64,000 nt of DNA from Tretioscincus oriximinensis (Eukaryota; Chordata; Lepidosauria; Squamata; Gymnophthalmidae). The notes beneath the pieces were generated by a model. The model had not been told where the DNA came from. It did not search any database and saw only the letters and a list, made by a program, of their open reading frames with translations. Location of the stretch: positions 1,254,431 through 1,318,430 of the forward strand of contig JAJVDF010000261.1 of assembly GCA_022410635.1 (NCBI GenBank). The letters are read 5' to 3'. A program made the position numbers and the translations under genes. Positions 45,731-58,500 of this stretch are shown here, piece after piece; position 1 is the first letter of the stretch; each line of letters begins with the position of its first letter.

Positions 45731-48149
45731 GCTGGGCCAAGTCAACACTCCACTTTGATTTAATTTTTGTTTTGTTAATGAAATGAGATTTACTCATGAG
45801 GAACAAGGTCATTTTATTTCACAGCCCCTCCCTCCTGAAATTGCCAAGCCAATAGTGCTAATTAGTTGCCTAAATGTGCAAAGTTCCTTTGGAAATAGTT
45901 AGGAAATCCCTATAATATGAAAGAATTCTAAAGGCTCTATTTCCCTGCTGTATTGCTTAGGTAGAGCACATACGCTGAACCCAGAAGACCCTATGTTCCA
46001 GCCTTTTAGCATAACAGTGCTAAATATCGGTTGTCAGATAAGATAATTGAAAGATACCTTTCAGAACGAGACCATAGGAATGGTATCCAGCTACCTGTAT
46101 GGAGCTGACCATATAGAGTAGGTCACTAGTGAGCAAACAATGCTGATCTTTTAATAGCAAAGAATGAATTATATCAGATATTCTGTGGTAAAATGCACAC
46201 ATTTTGTCAACTAACAAGAGGACCCTGATAGAAATGAAACTTGTCACAATCCCTCATATTTTCTTACAAATAAAGGTGCTGCTAACAGAAGCCTGTGTTC
46301 TTGATAGCTGCATAGACTAGTTTCGCAACAAGAAATATAGTTTGTCACCACATTCTTACTAGATCGTTACTGATTTTCCAAAGGAGCCCTCAGTGTTGTT
46401 ATTCTCATATGTTGATACAAATGCTCCACTAAAGACACAAAACAAAATGGAATGTTTTAAGAGAAGCACTGAGGAGTGTTTCTGTATTCTGGAAAACAAA
46501 GGTACAGTGAATCTATGGGGAGAATATTTCACATCTTCAGTATAGAGTTGGATGTTGGATATAAGCCACCATTTTAATTTCTCTCAATGCAGTGCTAATC
46601 AGAAGCTTTAAATGACAACTATACTCTTCTCCCAAGTAATATTTGGGAACAGGGGCGAGACAGTCAACTAGGCTGTGGTAACTAAAGGTAGAGCTATGAG
46701 CAAAAGGATCGAGGTTTGCTTATTTTGAGCAAAGTGGTGAACTGTTTGCTACACCCCAAATTTTAGCATCTTTGTGATGTGAACTCTATGTGTTGCCTCC
46801 CTCCCACCTTTTCTCCATTGGCTGTTTACCTAAAGTAAAAAAAGTGTTTGACAATCAGATTCTTTTGGTAACATGGTAGGCTTTGATTGCAGCAGATTTG
46901 AAGCCAACTAATTTTCAGCAGGAAACATTGATTTTGTATGCTTTTATAATCACATATGGAATTTTTAAAGCACTTCTGTGGTTCAACTAGCTACAAGTGC
47001 TGTTAACAACCATATTTACTCAAAAACGGAGTTCAAGACCCCACTAGGACGGAACTCTAGAGTGTGTTGTGGTGTTTGATGAGCTGCAATGATGGAGCTG
47101 CTTTCAAGGCAGGTTGGGCTCTTTAATCTAGTTGGTAGCCAGCCTAAGAAAAGGAACAACTCTGACTTCAAACCTGGGCAGATAGAGCCCATATAGGTTT
47201 TGACAAGCCATCAATCTAGGAGAAGGACACTCCAATATAACACCTATGACCTGAGGAGCTCAGTATCCTCAGTATCCATGGCTAGGCCATGACAGATAAT
47301 CCCAAGTGTAAAGGGTGGAAAATGCACACCACCTAAAAGGCTTGAAGGGCAAGTCCAAAGTACATCAGACGTGGGCAGCCTCCTTCATAAGAATCTTTAT
47401 TCATAAACCTAAACCATGATAACCTCTACCAAACAAATCTAAGACAGGTTTTTGCCTCCATGGATATTAGCTGAATGAAAGTCCCAATTAGCTAGTACTT
47501 CTTTTTTGCTTATGAAAGCCAGCAGAAGGGAACCAATAATACTACAGTTAGAACACCAAAACAATTAGAATTGCCTTCAAATAGGTTTTTTTTTCTGAGT
47601 CATTTTCCAGTGGCTTTTTTATTATGATTATTTGGGGATCTGATGTTGAGTATTTGTTAGAATTGTGTATTCCTTTTTCAGAAGTCATGAAAATTAGTCA
47701 GTTGCACGATTCCTCGCAGGTTTGGGGCTGTGTCATTATTATTGTTATCCCTTTGCAAAAATAAGTTTCTCCATATATGATGAAATTTCAAAGTTCAGTA
47801 TTTGTACAGTGACTTTGTTTTTATGCCCCTTAGCAGACTGAAGTCCGAAGTGCAACACTGTGGATTCAATTTCATTAACATTCGTGCATGACTTTATGCT
47901 AGTGTAACGTTTTAAAAAATAATATAGTGAGATATTCAGGAAGCTCATAAATCAAAGGTACAAAAGGAATACCTTAAAATATAACATGGCTAGAAATCTT
48001 AAAAAAATCTATTCCAAAAATATGCTACTGTTCAGAGCTAATAATTCTAAATATTGTTGGACAAATGAATGTGTAGTCTTCTTTCAATAATGAAAGATGG
48101 ACATGCCTACATCTTTTCTCTCTCTATTAAAGATACGTATGTTTACATA
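45731..48149. other. Intronic sequence, nothing recognised
   Basis: About 2.4 kb with no recognised gene or repeat. Confidence 0.5.
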
Positions 48150-48420
48150 GGTCCCAGGCAGAATAACAACAGAAAAAGATTAAAAATACAAATTATTAAA
48201 ACACATTTGAAATAAAACCATCCCTCCAACTTATCCACCCGCTCTCAGAACAACGTCTGGAGGGAGCTAAGGCTCAAAGGCCTGGATGAAGAGGCAAATT
48301 TCAACTAGACATCAAACATTATAGAATGTAGATGCCTGGTGAAACTCAAGAGGAGGCTATTCCATAGGGGTTTTTAGGGCGGGGCAATCAGGGCAGCACT
48401 CAGGCCCCCAGACTTCTGAT
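48150..48420 (-). repeat. Unclassified retroposon 3' region, older copy
   Basis: TTATTAAAACACATTTGAAA, CTTATCCACCCGCTCTCAG, GAAGAGGCAAATTTCAACTA and GGAGGCTATTCCATAGGGG resemble the body of the copy at 43130 and the one at 51948. Confidence 0.45.
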
Positions 48421-49088
48421 CACTATGGGGTGGTGGTGAAGTTGGGCCCTCCTACCCACCCTGTTTCCTAATGTTTGTTTTAAGCTCTTCGGAAGCAGTT
48501 CCCGACTTCTTGGTCTCTGACACTTACTGTGCCACGTGTGCACAGCATGGCAATTAGAACTTCAGAAACCAAGCACTTACTGAAGAGCTTAAAGCGATTA
48601 GTAGGAACCAAAGTGGAAGGAGCCTCGGAGACCCAAGCTTCACCAGTGGGCTATTCCAGAAGGAATTGGAGTTTTCAGAATCCTACTTACGTTAAAACTG
48701 GATTAAACTTTCAAGATTCATACACCCACACATGAAAAAGCAGATCAAAAGCAGCTTCGAGGTAGTAGCATGTGGATACTAGTATTCCCATTCCAGCTCT
48801 AATCCACATTAAAATCTTTTGAAAATATGTTTTTGGCATTTAATATGGATTAAAAATTATAGTGTGCAGATTATGCCACCTATAAGATGGATCCACTCTT
48901 TTTGCTGTGACTATGTAGCCTTTACAACCTTACATCTCTATTTCTTTTGCTTTCTGGGAAAAAAACATTCACAGTTGTGCCTCACCCACCTTCAGTTTTC
49001 ACGCTGTTCTGAAACATTGCCTAGCAATATCGTCACATTCTGTGTGAGCCTAGAGCCAATGAACTTTTATATGTAGTCTCAAAGGCTC
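48421..49088. other. Intronic sequence with a weak fold-back
   Basis: 48478-48597 shows imperfect inverted words (TTTTAAGCTCTTCGGAAG against CTGAAGAGCTTAAAG). Otherwise unrecognised. Confidence 0.35.
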
Positions 49089-49313
49089 TTGAATTCTTGC
49101 AAGATTTGCGGTGTTCACATTGCCGAATGTCTCTACGAAGGGCTTTTTCGAATTTTACAAATGTGTCCTGTGGAATTGGACAAACTACGGTGGCTAGAAA
49201 TTCCACGACAAAGAGCCTTTTTAGCGTGTGGATTGCTGAACACCCACAACCTGGCGGTGGAGGTTCACTGTGATGTTGCTATCAACTTGGTAGAATTCAT
49301 GCGTGAGGATTAG
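49089..49313 (+). other. 74-codon open frame of unknown meaning
   Basis: An ATG-initiated frame of 74 codons with several CpGs and five cysteines (opening MNSCKICGVHIAECLYEGLF). I do not recognise a family, and there is no splice or promoter context. The antisense strand is also open over much of it, which is usual for insertion debris. Most likely chance or part of an unrecognised repeat. Confidence 0.15.
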
Positions 49314-49994
49314 AGCCCTACGTTTCTTTGCCCAATTCTGCCCTATCCAGTATACCAGGCATCGAAACACTAGCAGCCTCCCTTCTATGTGCTGGTGTGA
49401 TATAAGAGAGACCTGGGAAGGGTTTGCAAAAGGAAGACTACTGAAGTCGAACTCTTTGACTCTCTTAATACTGTTAAGACTAGTTAGATGGAATTGTGCA
49501 CATACCATAAAGAAGTAATAAAAATTCTTGCACTCTACANTGTTGTGCTTCATCTTCCAGAATCAACAGATAAAGCTGCTCATGTTTGCTTTTCCACAGA
49601 AGTCTTTGCAGCACCTGCATCCACATATACAATACAGTTGAACAACCAAAACAGATTGAGATAAGAAAGGGAAAAAGATGCTTTGAATGTTTCAGTCCCA
49701 GATTTGCTTCTTGCTGCCAGTGTAGGATCTTGCAGTGATTCTATGACTGGCCTATTTACAGAATAATTTATCAGATTCATGATATGAATGATTTTGTGTT
49801 GCCTGCACTGTTGCTGGATTGTCATCTCTTCCACCTGACTGCACAATTATCTAAGGTGAAGATGAATCTTTAAGGAATATATTTTGAAGAACAGGGAATT
49901 CTTGTGATGCAACATTAGCATTTATACTATTTCAACAAGAAATGGTCGATATATAGATTTTTTTTGTAGCATACATGGAACATTGGAAAATTGT
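49314..49994. other. Intronic sequence, nothing recognised
   Basis: No gene or repeat signature seen. Confidence 0.45.
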
Positions 49995-50095
49995 CAAAGA
50001 TGAAGGAGACGGACTTTCATCTGGGAGATTGGGTTTCAAAACCCTGTGTCGGACATGTGGAGGGGTGAGTGTCTTCCACTGAGCTATTTGAAATA
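49995..50095 (+). repeat. Second tRNA-SINE family, partial
   Basis: CATCTGGGAGATTGGGTTTC, CTGTGTCGGACATGTGGAGG and GGTGAGTGTCTTCCACT match the head and start of the body of the copy at 50158. Box A is degraded. Confidence 0.65.
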
Positions 50096-50157
50096 GATGC
50101 AAATTTGTAATCTGCATTTCAATTGGATAAATGAGTACCATTATTAACCTGATGGAG

Positions 50158-50462
50158 AAGATAGAATGGCTCAGTCGCTTAGGAATTCGTCTGTTGTCTG
50201 GGAGATCAGGTTTTGAAACTCTGTGTCGGACGTGGGGAGGGGTGAGCACCTTCCACTAGCCTGTATCTCTAGCCAACACAGCTATTCGAAAGCATGAATT
50301 GCAAGAACTTGCAACTGACTGCAAGTAGATACGTGGGAACCACCACAGCCTGGTGGGGAAGATAGAATGTAAGCCTTCGGGCAAAATACCCTTGTAAGCT
50401 GCTTTGAGTCCCTTTGAAAAGGTGAGAAAAGTGAGGTATAAGAACCAAGTTCTTCTTCTTTG
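50158..50462 (+). repeat. Second tRNA-SINE family, full length
   Basis: The head AATGGCTCAGTCGCTTAGG contains the box A match. GGGAGATCAGGTTTTGAAAC holds a mutated box B. The body is CACTAGCCTGTATCTCTAGC, GCAAGAACTTGCAACTGACT and GTGGGAACCACCACAGCC. The tail is AGGTATAAGAACCAAG with TTCTTCTTC. Confidence 0.85.
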
Positions 50463-50605
50463 AGCAAAAATTAACCCTGTAAGCTGCTCTGGAAAAGATC
50501 GGGGTATAAAAATTCATCTTCTTCTTCATCTTCGTCTTCTGCTTTGTCTTCGTCTTCTTCTTAGTCTTCTTCTTCTTAGTTGTCTTTTTCTTCTTCTTCT
50601 TCTGT
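50463..50605 (+). repeat. SINE tail duplicate and expanded (CTT)n microsatellite
   Basis: After the SINE, a second tail-like stretch (CTGTAAGCTGCTCTGG, GGGGTATAAAAATTCATC) leads into an imperfect CTT/CGTCTT repeat, about 90 bases long. This is consistent with a nested second insertion whose tail expanded. Confidence 0.75.
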
Positions 50606-50923
50606 TTTAATCAAAATTGTTTGGGGGTTGTAGCTTAAAGTACCAAATGGCAAGAAATAACCAACTGTGTATCTCTGAGCAATAAAATGCAGCTTGGGAA
50701 TGCTGGTTTCAAATTTCAATGGGGACATTTTGCACAGGCTGCTTGAATGCTTCCCATTTATCACACCACCTTTTGTCTCAGGCTGGTTTAACATCCAGGC
50801 CACTCTACCAGGCAAGCAGCAGGCAGCTTCTGGTCCTATCACTGTGGTCTGGCATCTTTTCTACGGTTCCCACCTCTGCCAGAGTCCTTCACATGTTGGG
50901 TAAAGGGCAGGACCCTTGGCAAC
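50606..50923. other. Intronic sequence, nothing recognised
   Basis: No gene or repeat signature seen. Confidence 0.4.
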
Positions 50924-51037
50924 ATTGTTTAAGGGGTTGCTTTTTTCTGTTAATGGAAAGAGCATTGGCTCAGAGCCCAGATTGTTTAAGGGGTTGCTTT
51001 TTTCTGTTAATGGAAAGAGCATTGGCTCAGAGCCCAG
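50924..51037. repeat. Perfect 57-bp tandem duplication
   Basis: 50924-50980 and 50981-51037 are identical (each opens ATTGTTTAAGGGGTTGCTTT and closes CTCAGAGCCCAG). Confidence 0.97.
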
Positions 51038-51486
51038 GAATTGGGTGTGCAGTAATTTTCAGCAGTATGATAGAGATGTGTGTGAAACTTGAATAGCAGT
51101 AATGAAGTACAGAACTCTGTTTAGTTAAATCTCTTGCAACTTAATGCAGACATCTATTAATACATAGTGTTAGTGAATAAAAGAAGCACAGAGCTTGGAG
51201 CAAGTTATTTTGTGTCCTTTTCAATGTATGGTTCTGTTGGCCACTATCTTGCATAAAACTGAATTTGTAATCGTGTGCTTGAAAAGGAGAGGGGGGGTAT
51301 TCATGATCATCTTGAGTAGGGTTTACCCATGGTTGATCATCAGCACCAAGTAGTAGGCTGCACTGTTAGGTTACTGGATGGTGCATTTCTATCTTAGCCT
51401 TACATTGAATTATAATTTGAGTTATAATAGAAATCCTTAAACCAGTGAAATGGGCACAATCTGTTAATTTTTGTAGAGGAGAAGGA
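51038..51486. other. Intronic sequence, nothing recognised
   Basis: No gene or repeat signature seen. Confidence 0.4.
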
Positions 51487-51492
51487 GATGAA

Positions 51493-51526
<34 letters not shown>
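51487..51526. repeat. (GAT)n microsatellite
   Basis: About 12 GAT/ATG units on the + strand. The poly-Ile frame on the minus strand is this repeat. Confidence 0.95.
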
Positions 51527-51527
<1 letters not shown>

Positions 51528-51947
51528 CAGTTTTCAACAGGAATTGCTGATTAGATCCATTCCTAAGAAGGATTGTTGTGTATTTTTTCTCTTTGTCCGA
51601 TGCCTTGCATTCTTGTGACAATTGCTAAGTATGTCTTTAAAGGCTGCTTATCAAATGTTGAGAGAAAGATGCAGGATCTTATTTGGATTCTGCAGTTTCC
51701 TCTTGCTGTCTCTGCCAGGCAACAAGGGCAGCATGGTAAGGTGAGAACAGGCACTTCCTGTTATAATGGTGAGATTGCTACTTCAAAGTATTTCAGTAGA
51801 GAAAAATACTCAGAAGGCCCTATCTGGGTATGTGTGGTGATCATTTTCACCCTGGATTTGATGCTGGGTGGCAATGCCAACATAACCCTACCTGGATAGT
51901 AATAACCCTACCTATAGTAATATAACACTAGAATTAATCCTAAAAAT
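51527..51947. other. Intronic sequence, nothing recognised
   Basis: A short CCTA duplication lies at 51886-51915. No gene recognised. Confidence 0.4.
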
Positions 51948-52320
51948 ATGTATTTATGTATTTATACTAAAAATATGTACGTATGTATTTACACTTATAT
52001 ATTTGCGCTATATTCCCCATAGTGTCGGGACTGTTAACAATAGTAAAAACTAAATACAAAGTAGACGTATTAAAACAATATCAGTTCCTNAAAGTGTGGA
52101 GATGAAGCTAGTTTTTCAGCAAAATTAGCTGATGAAGAGGTATATCTTCAAAGACTTTTTGAATACATACAGTGATAAGACTTGACACATCTCAAGAAGG
52201 AGACTATTCCATAGTCTGGAGACCAATATTAAAAAGACCCTATCCCAGGTTTCCATCCTATTTGCTGTTCTGAAAGGCAGTGCAACCAGGAGGACTTCCT
52301 TCAAATTTTAAGGCATGGTT
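51948..52320 (-). repeat. Unclassified retroposon 3' region, longest copy
   Basis: GTATTTACACTTATATATTT, GTCGGGACTGTTAACAATAG, GATGAAGAGGTATATCTTCA, GAAGGAGACTATTCCATAG and GACCCTATCCCAGGTTTCC parallel the body at 43130 and continue further. Coding sequence is absent. Confidence 0.5.
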
Positions 52321-53164
52321 AGGCTAGGTTGGCATGGGAGAAGGTTACCCTTCAGATACTTGAACCCAAGTAATTTGGAACAATATAAGTAAGATTTTGC
52401 ATCTTGGATTGAGCTCAATAGCAAATTGGCACTCAATGCAGCTAAGACTGATATGGCTCTGTGTAGATTCGGAAGTGGGGGTTGGTGGGTTAAAATGAAT
52501 TCATTTTTGGAAATCAATTCTGCAAATTCTGTTTGCTCCTTTAAATTCACTTTCTGAACCATGTTGCATGCAAGATTCCTTCAGATCCAATTGACATGTC
52601 CAGCATACAGGAATTAAGAAAACTATAGTCTAGCAAAGCACACATTACCTAATCTTGGTTAAATAGTTTTATAAATTAGGACAATTGAATTCCAATTTAG
52701 CACAATATCCCGTGGGGATGGTGCTTAATGCAGATGCTTCATTCAGTGTTTTATTCCCCCTCTCTTTTTATGTAAATCTTGCTTTCAACTAGAGTTTATA
52801 TTCTCAGAATATTTGGAACAAGATTTAAGCAGTTCCAGTCCTTTTTGCACTATCCCTTACCTCATATTATATTGCAGACTAGAATAGGGACATAGTATTA
52901 ATATATATTAACATTCACATTTAGTATAGTAGGCAAACACAAAAATCCCCAAACATAAGACTAAGAGGGGTCTCCAAAACAAACACAAGGTCAAAAAATG
53001 AAAGCGGAACTGTATTGACCACATAGTTTCTTCCTTTTTATGTTTAACTGTGCGACCATAACAGCTTTTTTACTACATACAATTTTATGGTTATGTATAC
53101 CACTTGAAATGCTACAAACTGCTCCAGGTGATTCTTTGTACCTGTCTGCAGGATGTTGTATTTA
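52321..53164. other. Intronic sequence, nothing recognised
   Basis: No gene or repeat signature seen. Confidence 0.45.
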
Positions 53165-53560
53165 ACTGCAGCACAAGCCCCTGAGAAAGACTGTTCATTT
53201 TTGGATAATCAAAACGCATCTAGCATTTTACGGATTTGGAAGAAGGTTTCAGGACCCATGTATTAGTTTTGCCTCACTTTCTTGTGGACATTTGTTCTCA
53301 CATCTCTTTTTAAACGTTGTGGACTTTTTATATGCTCCAGTGTGGCTCATTTAATTTTTACATGTTATATATATTGTATATTATATGTGGTCATTACCTT
53401 GGATCTGTTTCTTTTTCATTTTTTGACCCAGTGATTGTTTTTGAGACCCCTGTTGGTTTGTTCAGTATAACAGAACCCATGCCAGAGCCTTACTTGAACT
53501 TCATCTCTTGTCTTTATGCTTTCTTCATATTTTTGAAATAAGGTGGAAAAGGTTAATAAT
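53165..53560 (+). repeat. Possible Penelope-like element 3' relic
   Basis: GCCCCTGAGAAAGACTG followed by AATCAAAACGCATC resembles the CTGANGA...GAAACGCGT core near the ends of Penelope-like elements. GTTGTGGACTTTTTATATGC and ACATGTTATATATATTGTAT follow, a usual continuation of such relics. The core is mutated. Tentative. Confidence 0.35.
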
Positions 53561-54130
53561 GGCCATTCAAAATTTGATTAACTTAGGTTCTCAGTTCATG
53601 TTTAAGCGTGGTATAGGGCTTTTTAAATGTGAAGACTGATTTTTTTAAAAATGGTAAACTTCCAATATAAGAGAGAAATGGCGATAGTCCTATCAGACAA
53701 CAAGGAGGGCGTAACCTCTGCCTCCCTCACTGTTTGATTGGACTAAGAGTAGCAGCGAAATACTACTGGCAGATAACGGGTGCCACAGTGGCCTGCCAGT
53801 CAGGCCCTCAGTGTTGCTTCTGACTGCCTCCCCTGTCCCTCAGATGCCAAGGAAGGAGGAACTGGGGGGTTGCAGAAATGGGCCCTCTGCTACATTGAGG
53901 AAGTGGTGGGAACACGCCCTCTGCTGCACTGAGGGAGGCAGGAGAAACCAATGGCATATACCACAGACACATGCCAGTTGGGCCCTCAGCCAAGGTCAAT
54001 TTCCATTGTCTTTCCCTGCCCCCCCCCCAGATGCCAATGAAGCCACTGGAGAGGTGGTACGAACCACATCATCTAGCCATGGGACAGGGGGAACCCAGGC
54101 TAGAGCCTGTGCTCATTTCCAATAGCAAGC
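53561..54130. other. Intronic block with GC-rich part, unknown
   Basis: 53700-54110 is clearly richer in G+C than its surroundings and repeats short words (GGGCCCTCTGCTACATTGAGG and ACGCCCTCTGCTGCACTGAGG). It could be a decayed minisatellite or an old insertion. A run of nine or ten C lies at 54020-54029. Confidence 0.3.
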
Positions 54131-55427
54131 TTTGACCTATTTTTATATAAACCACCTACTTTTACATAAAGCACAGATGAAAAGACTCTAGGATTTTGTG
54201 TATGATCCCCAAACTTTACTATGCTGTAACTGCACCACTATTTCTGCACCTTCTTTATGGATTGATTTTTTTATTGATTGATTTTATGGGATTTATACAT
54301 TATCTTCTAGCTAATAATCTCATTATATCAAATTAATACCTACTTTAGCAGTTAAGTCTCAACTTAAAACAAGAAGTCCCTAATTGAAGTAGCAGGAACC
54401 TTGAAAGTTTCCCATAAGATCTTGACTGCTGATTCACCATCTATCTGCAGCTTTACAGGCTTTAGCTAAGAAGGGCCATAACGTATTTTTGTTCCGGATA
54501 CTTTTTGTCTCCTGGAGCCTAACAAAGATTTTGATATGCTCAAAGAAGATTAAGCAATCTGTACCCTGCAGTGACCAATTATTTTCACAGTGGGCATCTT
54601 GTAGGCAAAGTATGTGGGGATGTGAATACTGGGGGATATAAAACAAGATTAACACAAACTACATTGCTTTTGATTAGATAAACCACTCGTTCCTCTACTA
54701 TGTTACACTCTTTAGCAGGTATTTGTCCCTCAAGTACCTTTACAAGCGATTTCCCTNTTCTGCTTTCCTGAGGAGTTCCCTTTCGATAAACTGGATTTTG
54801 CTTTTCGCACTTCCCCTCCATGGAGTTATTCAGTATGTCAAAGTGTTAATGGATCTGGAACATGTGCTACCAGATTATTTAGGATATGTATATGAGTTCG
54901 GAGGAGTGGATACTGGATTTACTGCCTGTCTCACAACATATAAATTATTAAGAGTTTTTCATTCCTCCTACTAGAAAAAGAGTATCTCTGCCCAAGAAGT
55001 CTTGAAAAAAACTCCCACCACTTTAAATCTGAATTCAACTGAATCCGATATACCTGGATTTGAAACACTAGCAGTTGTGGTTGTGACTAACTGTAACACA
55101 ATATAGGTTTCTTATTAACTGGAGGTAGTGGAGTGGGTTTTAGTGATTTGTTTTATTTTTAGGAACTTTGAAATTTTATGTAGTTGTAGCTGCAAATGAT
55201 GGTGCTTTAATTTTGCTGCTGGTGGAGATTTGCTGAACAGATTTGTGCATTTATTTTCTATCTTTTGCGGGGAGAAGCTGTTAGAAAGTCTGCTGCTATA
55301 TTTAATCATTAGTTTCAGGGATGAGATAATATAGGCAGAGATTTTAAAAGGAATTAAAGAGCTTTCAAAATTAAGCTGATAAGGACATATGATGAGCAAC
55401 TCTAATATCTTTACTATTATTTATTTA
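54131..55427. other. Intronic sequence, nothing recognised
   Basis: No gene or repeat signature seen. Confidence 0.45.
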
Positions 55428-55578
55428 TTTATTTTATTTGTACTTCTATCCCACCCTATACCTGAAGGTCTCAGGGTGGCCAACCATATGGGGGGGGGGG
55501 GCATATATAGCTTTTGTTGCTTTCTCCACAACAACTCCCTGTGAAGTAGGCAGGGCTAAGACAGTTCTAAAGAACTGT
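55428..55578 (-). repeat. Sauria-type SINE, head missing
   Basis: The tail TTATTTATTTATTTATTTTA and CTATCCCACCCTATACCTGA, and the body CTTTTGTTGCTTTCTCCAC and CCCTGTGAAGTAGGCAGGGC, are present on the minus strand. The tRNA-like head is absent; a G run (55491-55500) interrupts the tail. Confidence 0.75.
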
Positions 55579-58500
55579 GAACTAAGACTGGCATTGCCAT
55601 ATCCAAGGTTCTGAAGTTTCTCGTTGGTGTTTATGGACCAATGACAGGGCTCAGAACCTTGAACTTGGTAGCGCCTCAGGCTGCCTGACCGTCTGCCCGA
55701 CATGGTGGAGAAAGGGCAGCTGAGGTATGGAACGGGCTGCAGGCCACTGCGCCGGAACAAAGAAGGGAGGATGAAGTGAGAGGCTGCTGCTGTGCCAAGA
55801 AGAAGGGACAGAAGGACCTATCTTAACAAGCCAATTTTATGGGTTTACCCACAATAATTTAGATATTTTTTNAAAAAATTCAAGATACTTAAAGTCTGAA
55901 AGTCACATAAGATACTGATAACAATAGTTTTTCAGGAGTAGCTCATTATTTCTGTTATCAGTTTCAATATGAAATTCAGTGACATACAAAACATTTTTCA
56001 AGGCAGTCTGAGATTTGCATACTACCAATTGTGGGAGGTTGAAACTGGAGGATCTTTTAATGGGTGAGACTTTAGAGTGGGACCATAAGCAAAGCTGAGT
56101 ACTGAAAAATCAACATTTTTGAAATGTGCTGCTGGTGAAGACTTTTAAGTTTCTTGAACTGCAAGGAGACCTGTTTGGTCAATATACTAAAGGGAAGTCA
56201 TGAGTTCCCTGAGGTCAACTTGCATCACTGAAGGCATGGGAACCTTTGTTCATGACTTTTCATGGAAGCACAGAGGATTCTGGGGTGCCCCCAAAATGCA
56301 GCAAGTGCGTAGGAGTTGTAATTTGAGATACAATATGATGTTGAGATAAATATTTCAGTTTCCAAAATGAGAATTAAAGACTGTTACTTTGGGAAACTTT
56401 GCAAATTATAAAATGTGCTGCTAAGTTGAAGAGAATGCATATCATGGCTCTTCCATCAATTAAACTAGATGTTTGCCATGCGTCTCCCCCTTGTGTAAGG
56501 CTCCAGCAAGCACTTTAAGACTGTGTGTCATGTATGTTTGGAGAACAAAGTACCTCAGCAAGTCAACTTTCCTGTTTAATGATATTTGTTCAAACCTCAC
56601 ACATGATTCACCATGGTTGCACCCATTTCGATATTTTAAAATGTTTTCTTTAGAGATGTCTATTCTTTTCTCAAGAATATTCAACGATAGTGAAATAAAC
56701 ATCTGGATGCAGCTTACCTTTTGCATCCATAGGGAAAATAACATCAGAGAAGCCTACATGTGATTTTCATTTACAATCTCAGTATCTCTAGAGACCTCTG
56801 AGCACAAAAAAGACTTATTTTCAAAGAAGTATGAGTGTGACTTTGGATTTTTTTTTCCTATTAACTCCTCATTTGTGGTGGCTGGTACCATAAACTTGTG
56901 GTCAACTCCTGGTGGACTTTATCAGCACCTCAGTGCAGTTTTCTTAGCAGTGATACCAAAGTAGTTTGCCATGCTTGCTTCTGGAAAGGGGTTAGGGATC
57001 AAACCAAGCATACTCAACATTTCAGGCCACTTGCATTATCACTGAGTTGCAGCTCCTCTCATTCTTCACTGTAACTGCTGTAAAAGTCCACCACTGAAAT
57101 ATGAGATGCACTAAAAACCAGCAATAATTGAAACAGAATTTGTGTCAGTATAATTTCAAGCAGCCTTTGGGCGATTACAGATTTCTCTGAGAAGTTTTGC
57201 ACTGATTATCAAAACATTTTCTGAGTCATGATCAAATTGCTGTTGCAATTTCTGTGATGTACAGAAAGGCTAACTTAAAACTGATGCAATAGCGGAGAAA
57301 TGTTAGTTTTATTATTAAAAAAACCCTCTTTTCTCCTTTACTACACCAGGGTTTGAGAATAAACATGAAGCACAGAAAATGAGAGTTGCTATTACCAAAC
57401 TGAGGGCAGGTCCTGATCATTTCTTTCCTGATCTGCAGTGANGAGTGAAGATTTTTACTCTTCCTTGCCGACAGCAGAATTTCAGAAAATGCAGCTGTAC
57501 TAACAGTGCCATAAAAGGCTCAGCTCTCTCAGCCTGGAATATGCATATTCTGGACTGCAAATTGACTGACTGAGGAAGAGCGCATCACACCAATCCAGAG
57601 GAAGCATGAGAAAGAATGAGTACATTGTTCAGCCCCCAACATGTACCTTCAGTAATGGAAATAAAGTGAAATGGGCAAGTAGGGCATGCTGCTAAAGCTG
57701 GAGTTGCTCGTGCTGAAGAAGAATTGTCAAGCTGCTGTTTCTGTGTCCTTTTGAAGGGCTTGAAAGCACTTCCTGTGGAAGGTTACAGCCAAAGGAGGTC
57801 ACTGGATGTCCACTTGGATCATCCCTTTGCCAGCAGCAGTCAGGACAATAAGAGGAACTTGCTAAACAACCATGTGCCAGGACATACTGTTCATTCCCCA
57901 GCTTCCTTACTCACACAATGGCGCTGAAAAGACCGGACAACAGGGGGAGATAATGTACAGTGGGAGGAGGAAGGATTCATATTNAGCCACTCGGCTGAAA
58001 GGGCCGCTGGGATGGCCTCAGAATCTAACTTTCTGATTTTGACTGACGGCTGGATGAAGCACTGAAACCTAACCACAAAATCAACCATTTGGCTGGATCG
58101 TCTTGTTTGTGTGCCAATGAAATGTTTTAGTGGCAGTATCACCTCCCTTGATGAAGCATGGGCAACGAAGTAGATTAAAATTATGGTTTTTTTCTGGAGA
58201 TAACAGGATAATCAGCAAAGTTTTTAGTTTTTCCATAATTAAATATTATTAGTTAAACTGAGGATCTCGATCTCCAAATTCCATTGATGAATTGTGAATA
58301 TTATGCATTGGAAACCACTTACCAAAGAGAAATAGGAAAATTCAGGCAAAGTTGTTTGTAAACAGAGTTAAACTTGCTTAGATCTACAAGGTTCGCCTGT
58401 CTATGATCATAAAGGGAGGGCTGAGCACAACACAAGAAACAGCTAGCAACAAATTAAACATTATTTTGATGCTTGTGCATGTTCTAATTATGAGGTAATG

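Noticed and set aside
50719..51096. 125-codon frame with a repeated 19-residue segment
   Set aside because: The repeat is the 57-bp tandem duplication (a multiple of three), so the frame survives by chance; no family recognised.
51400..51621. Minus-strand frame with poly-Ile
   Set aside because: The GAT microsatellite read in reverse.
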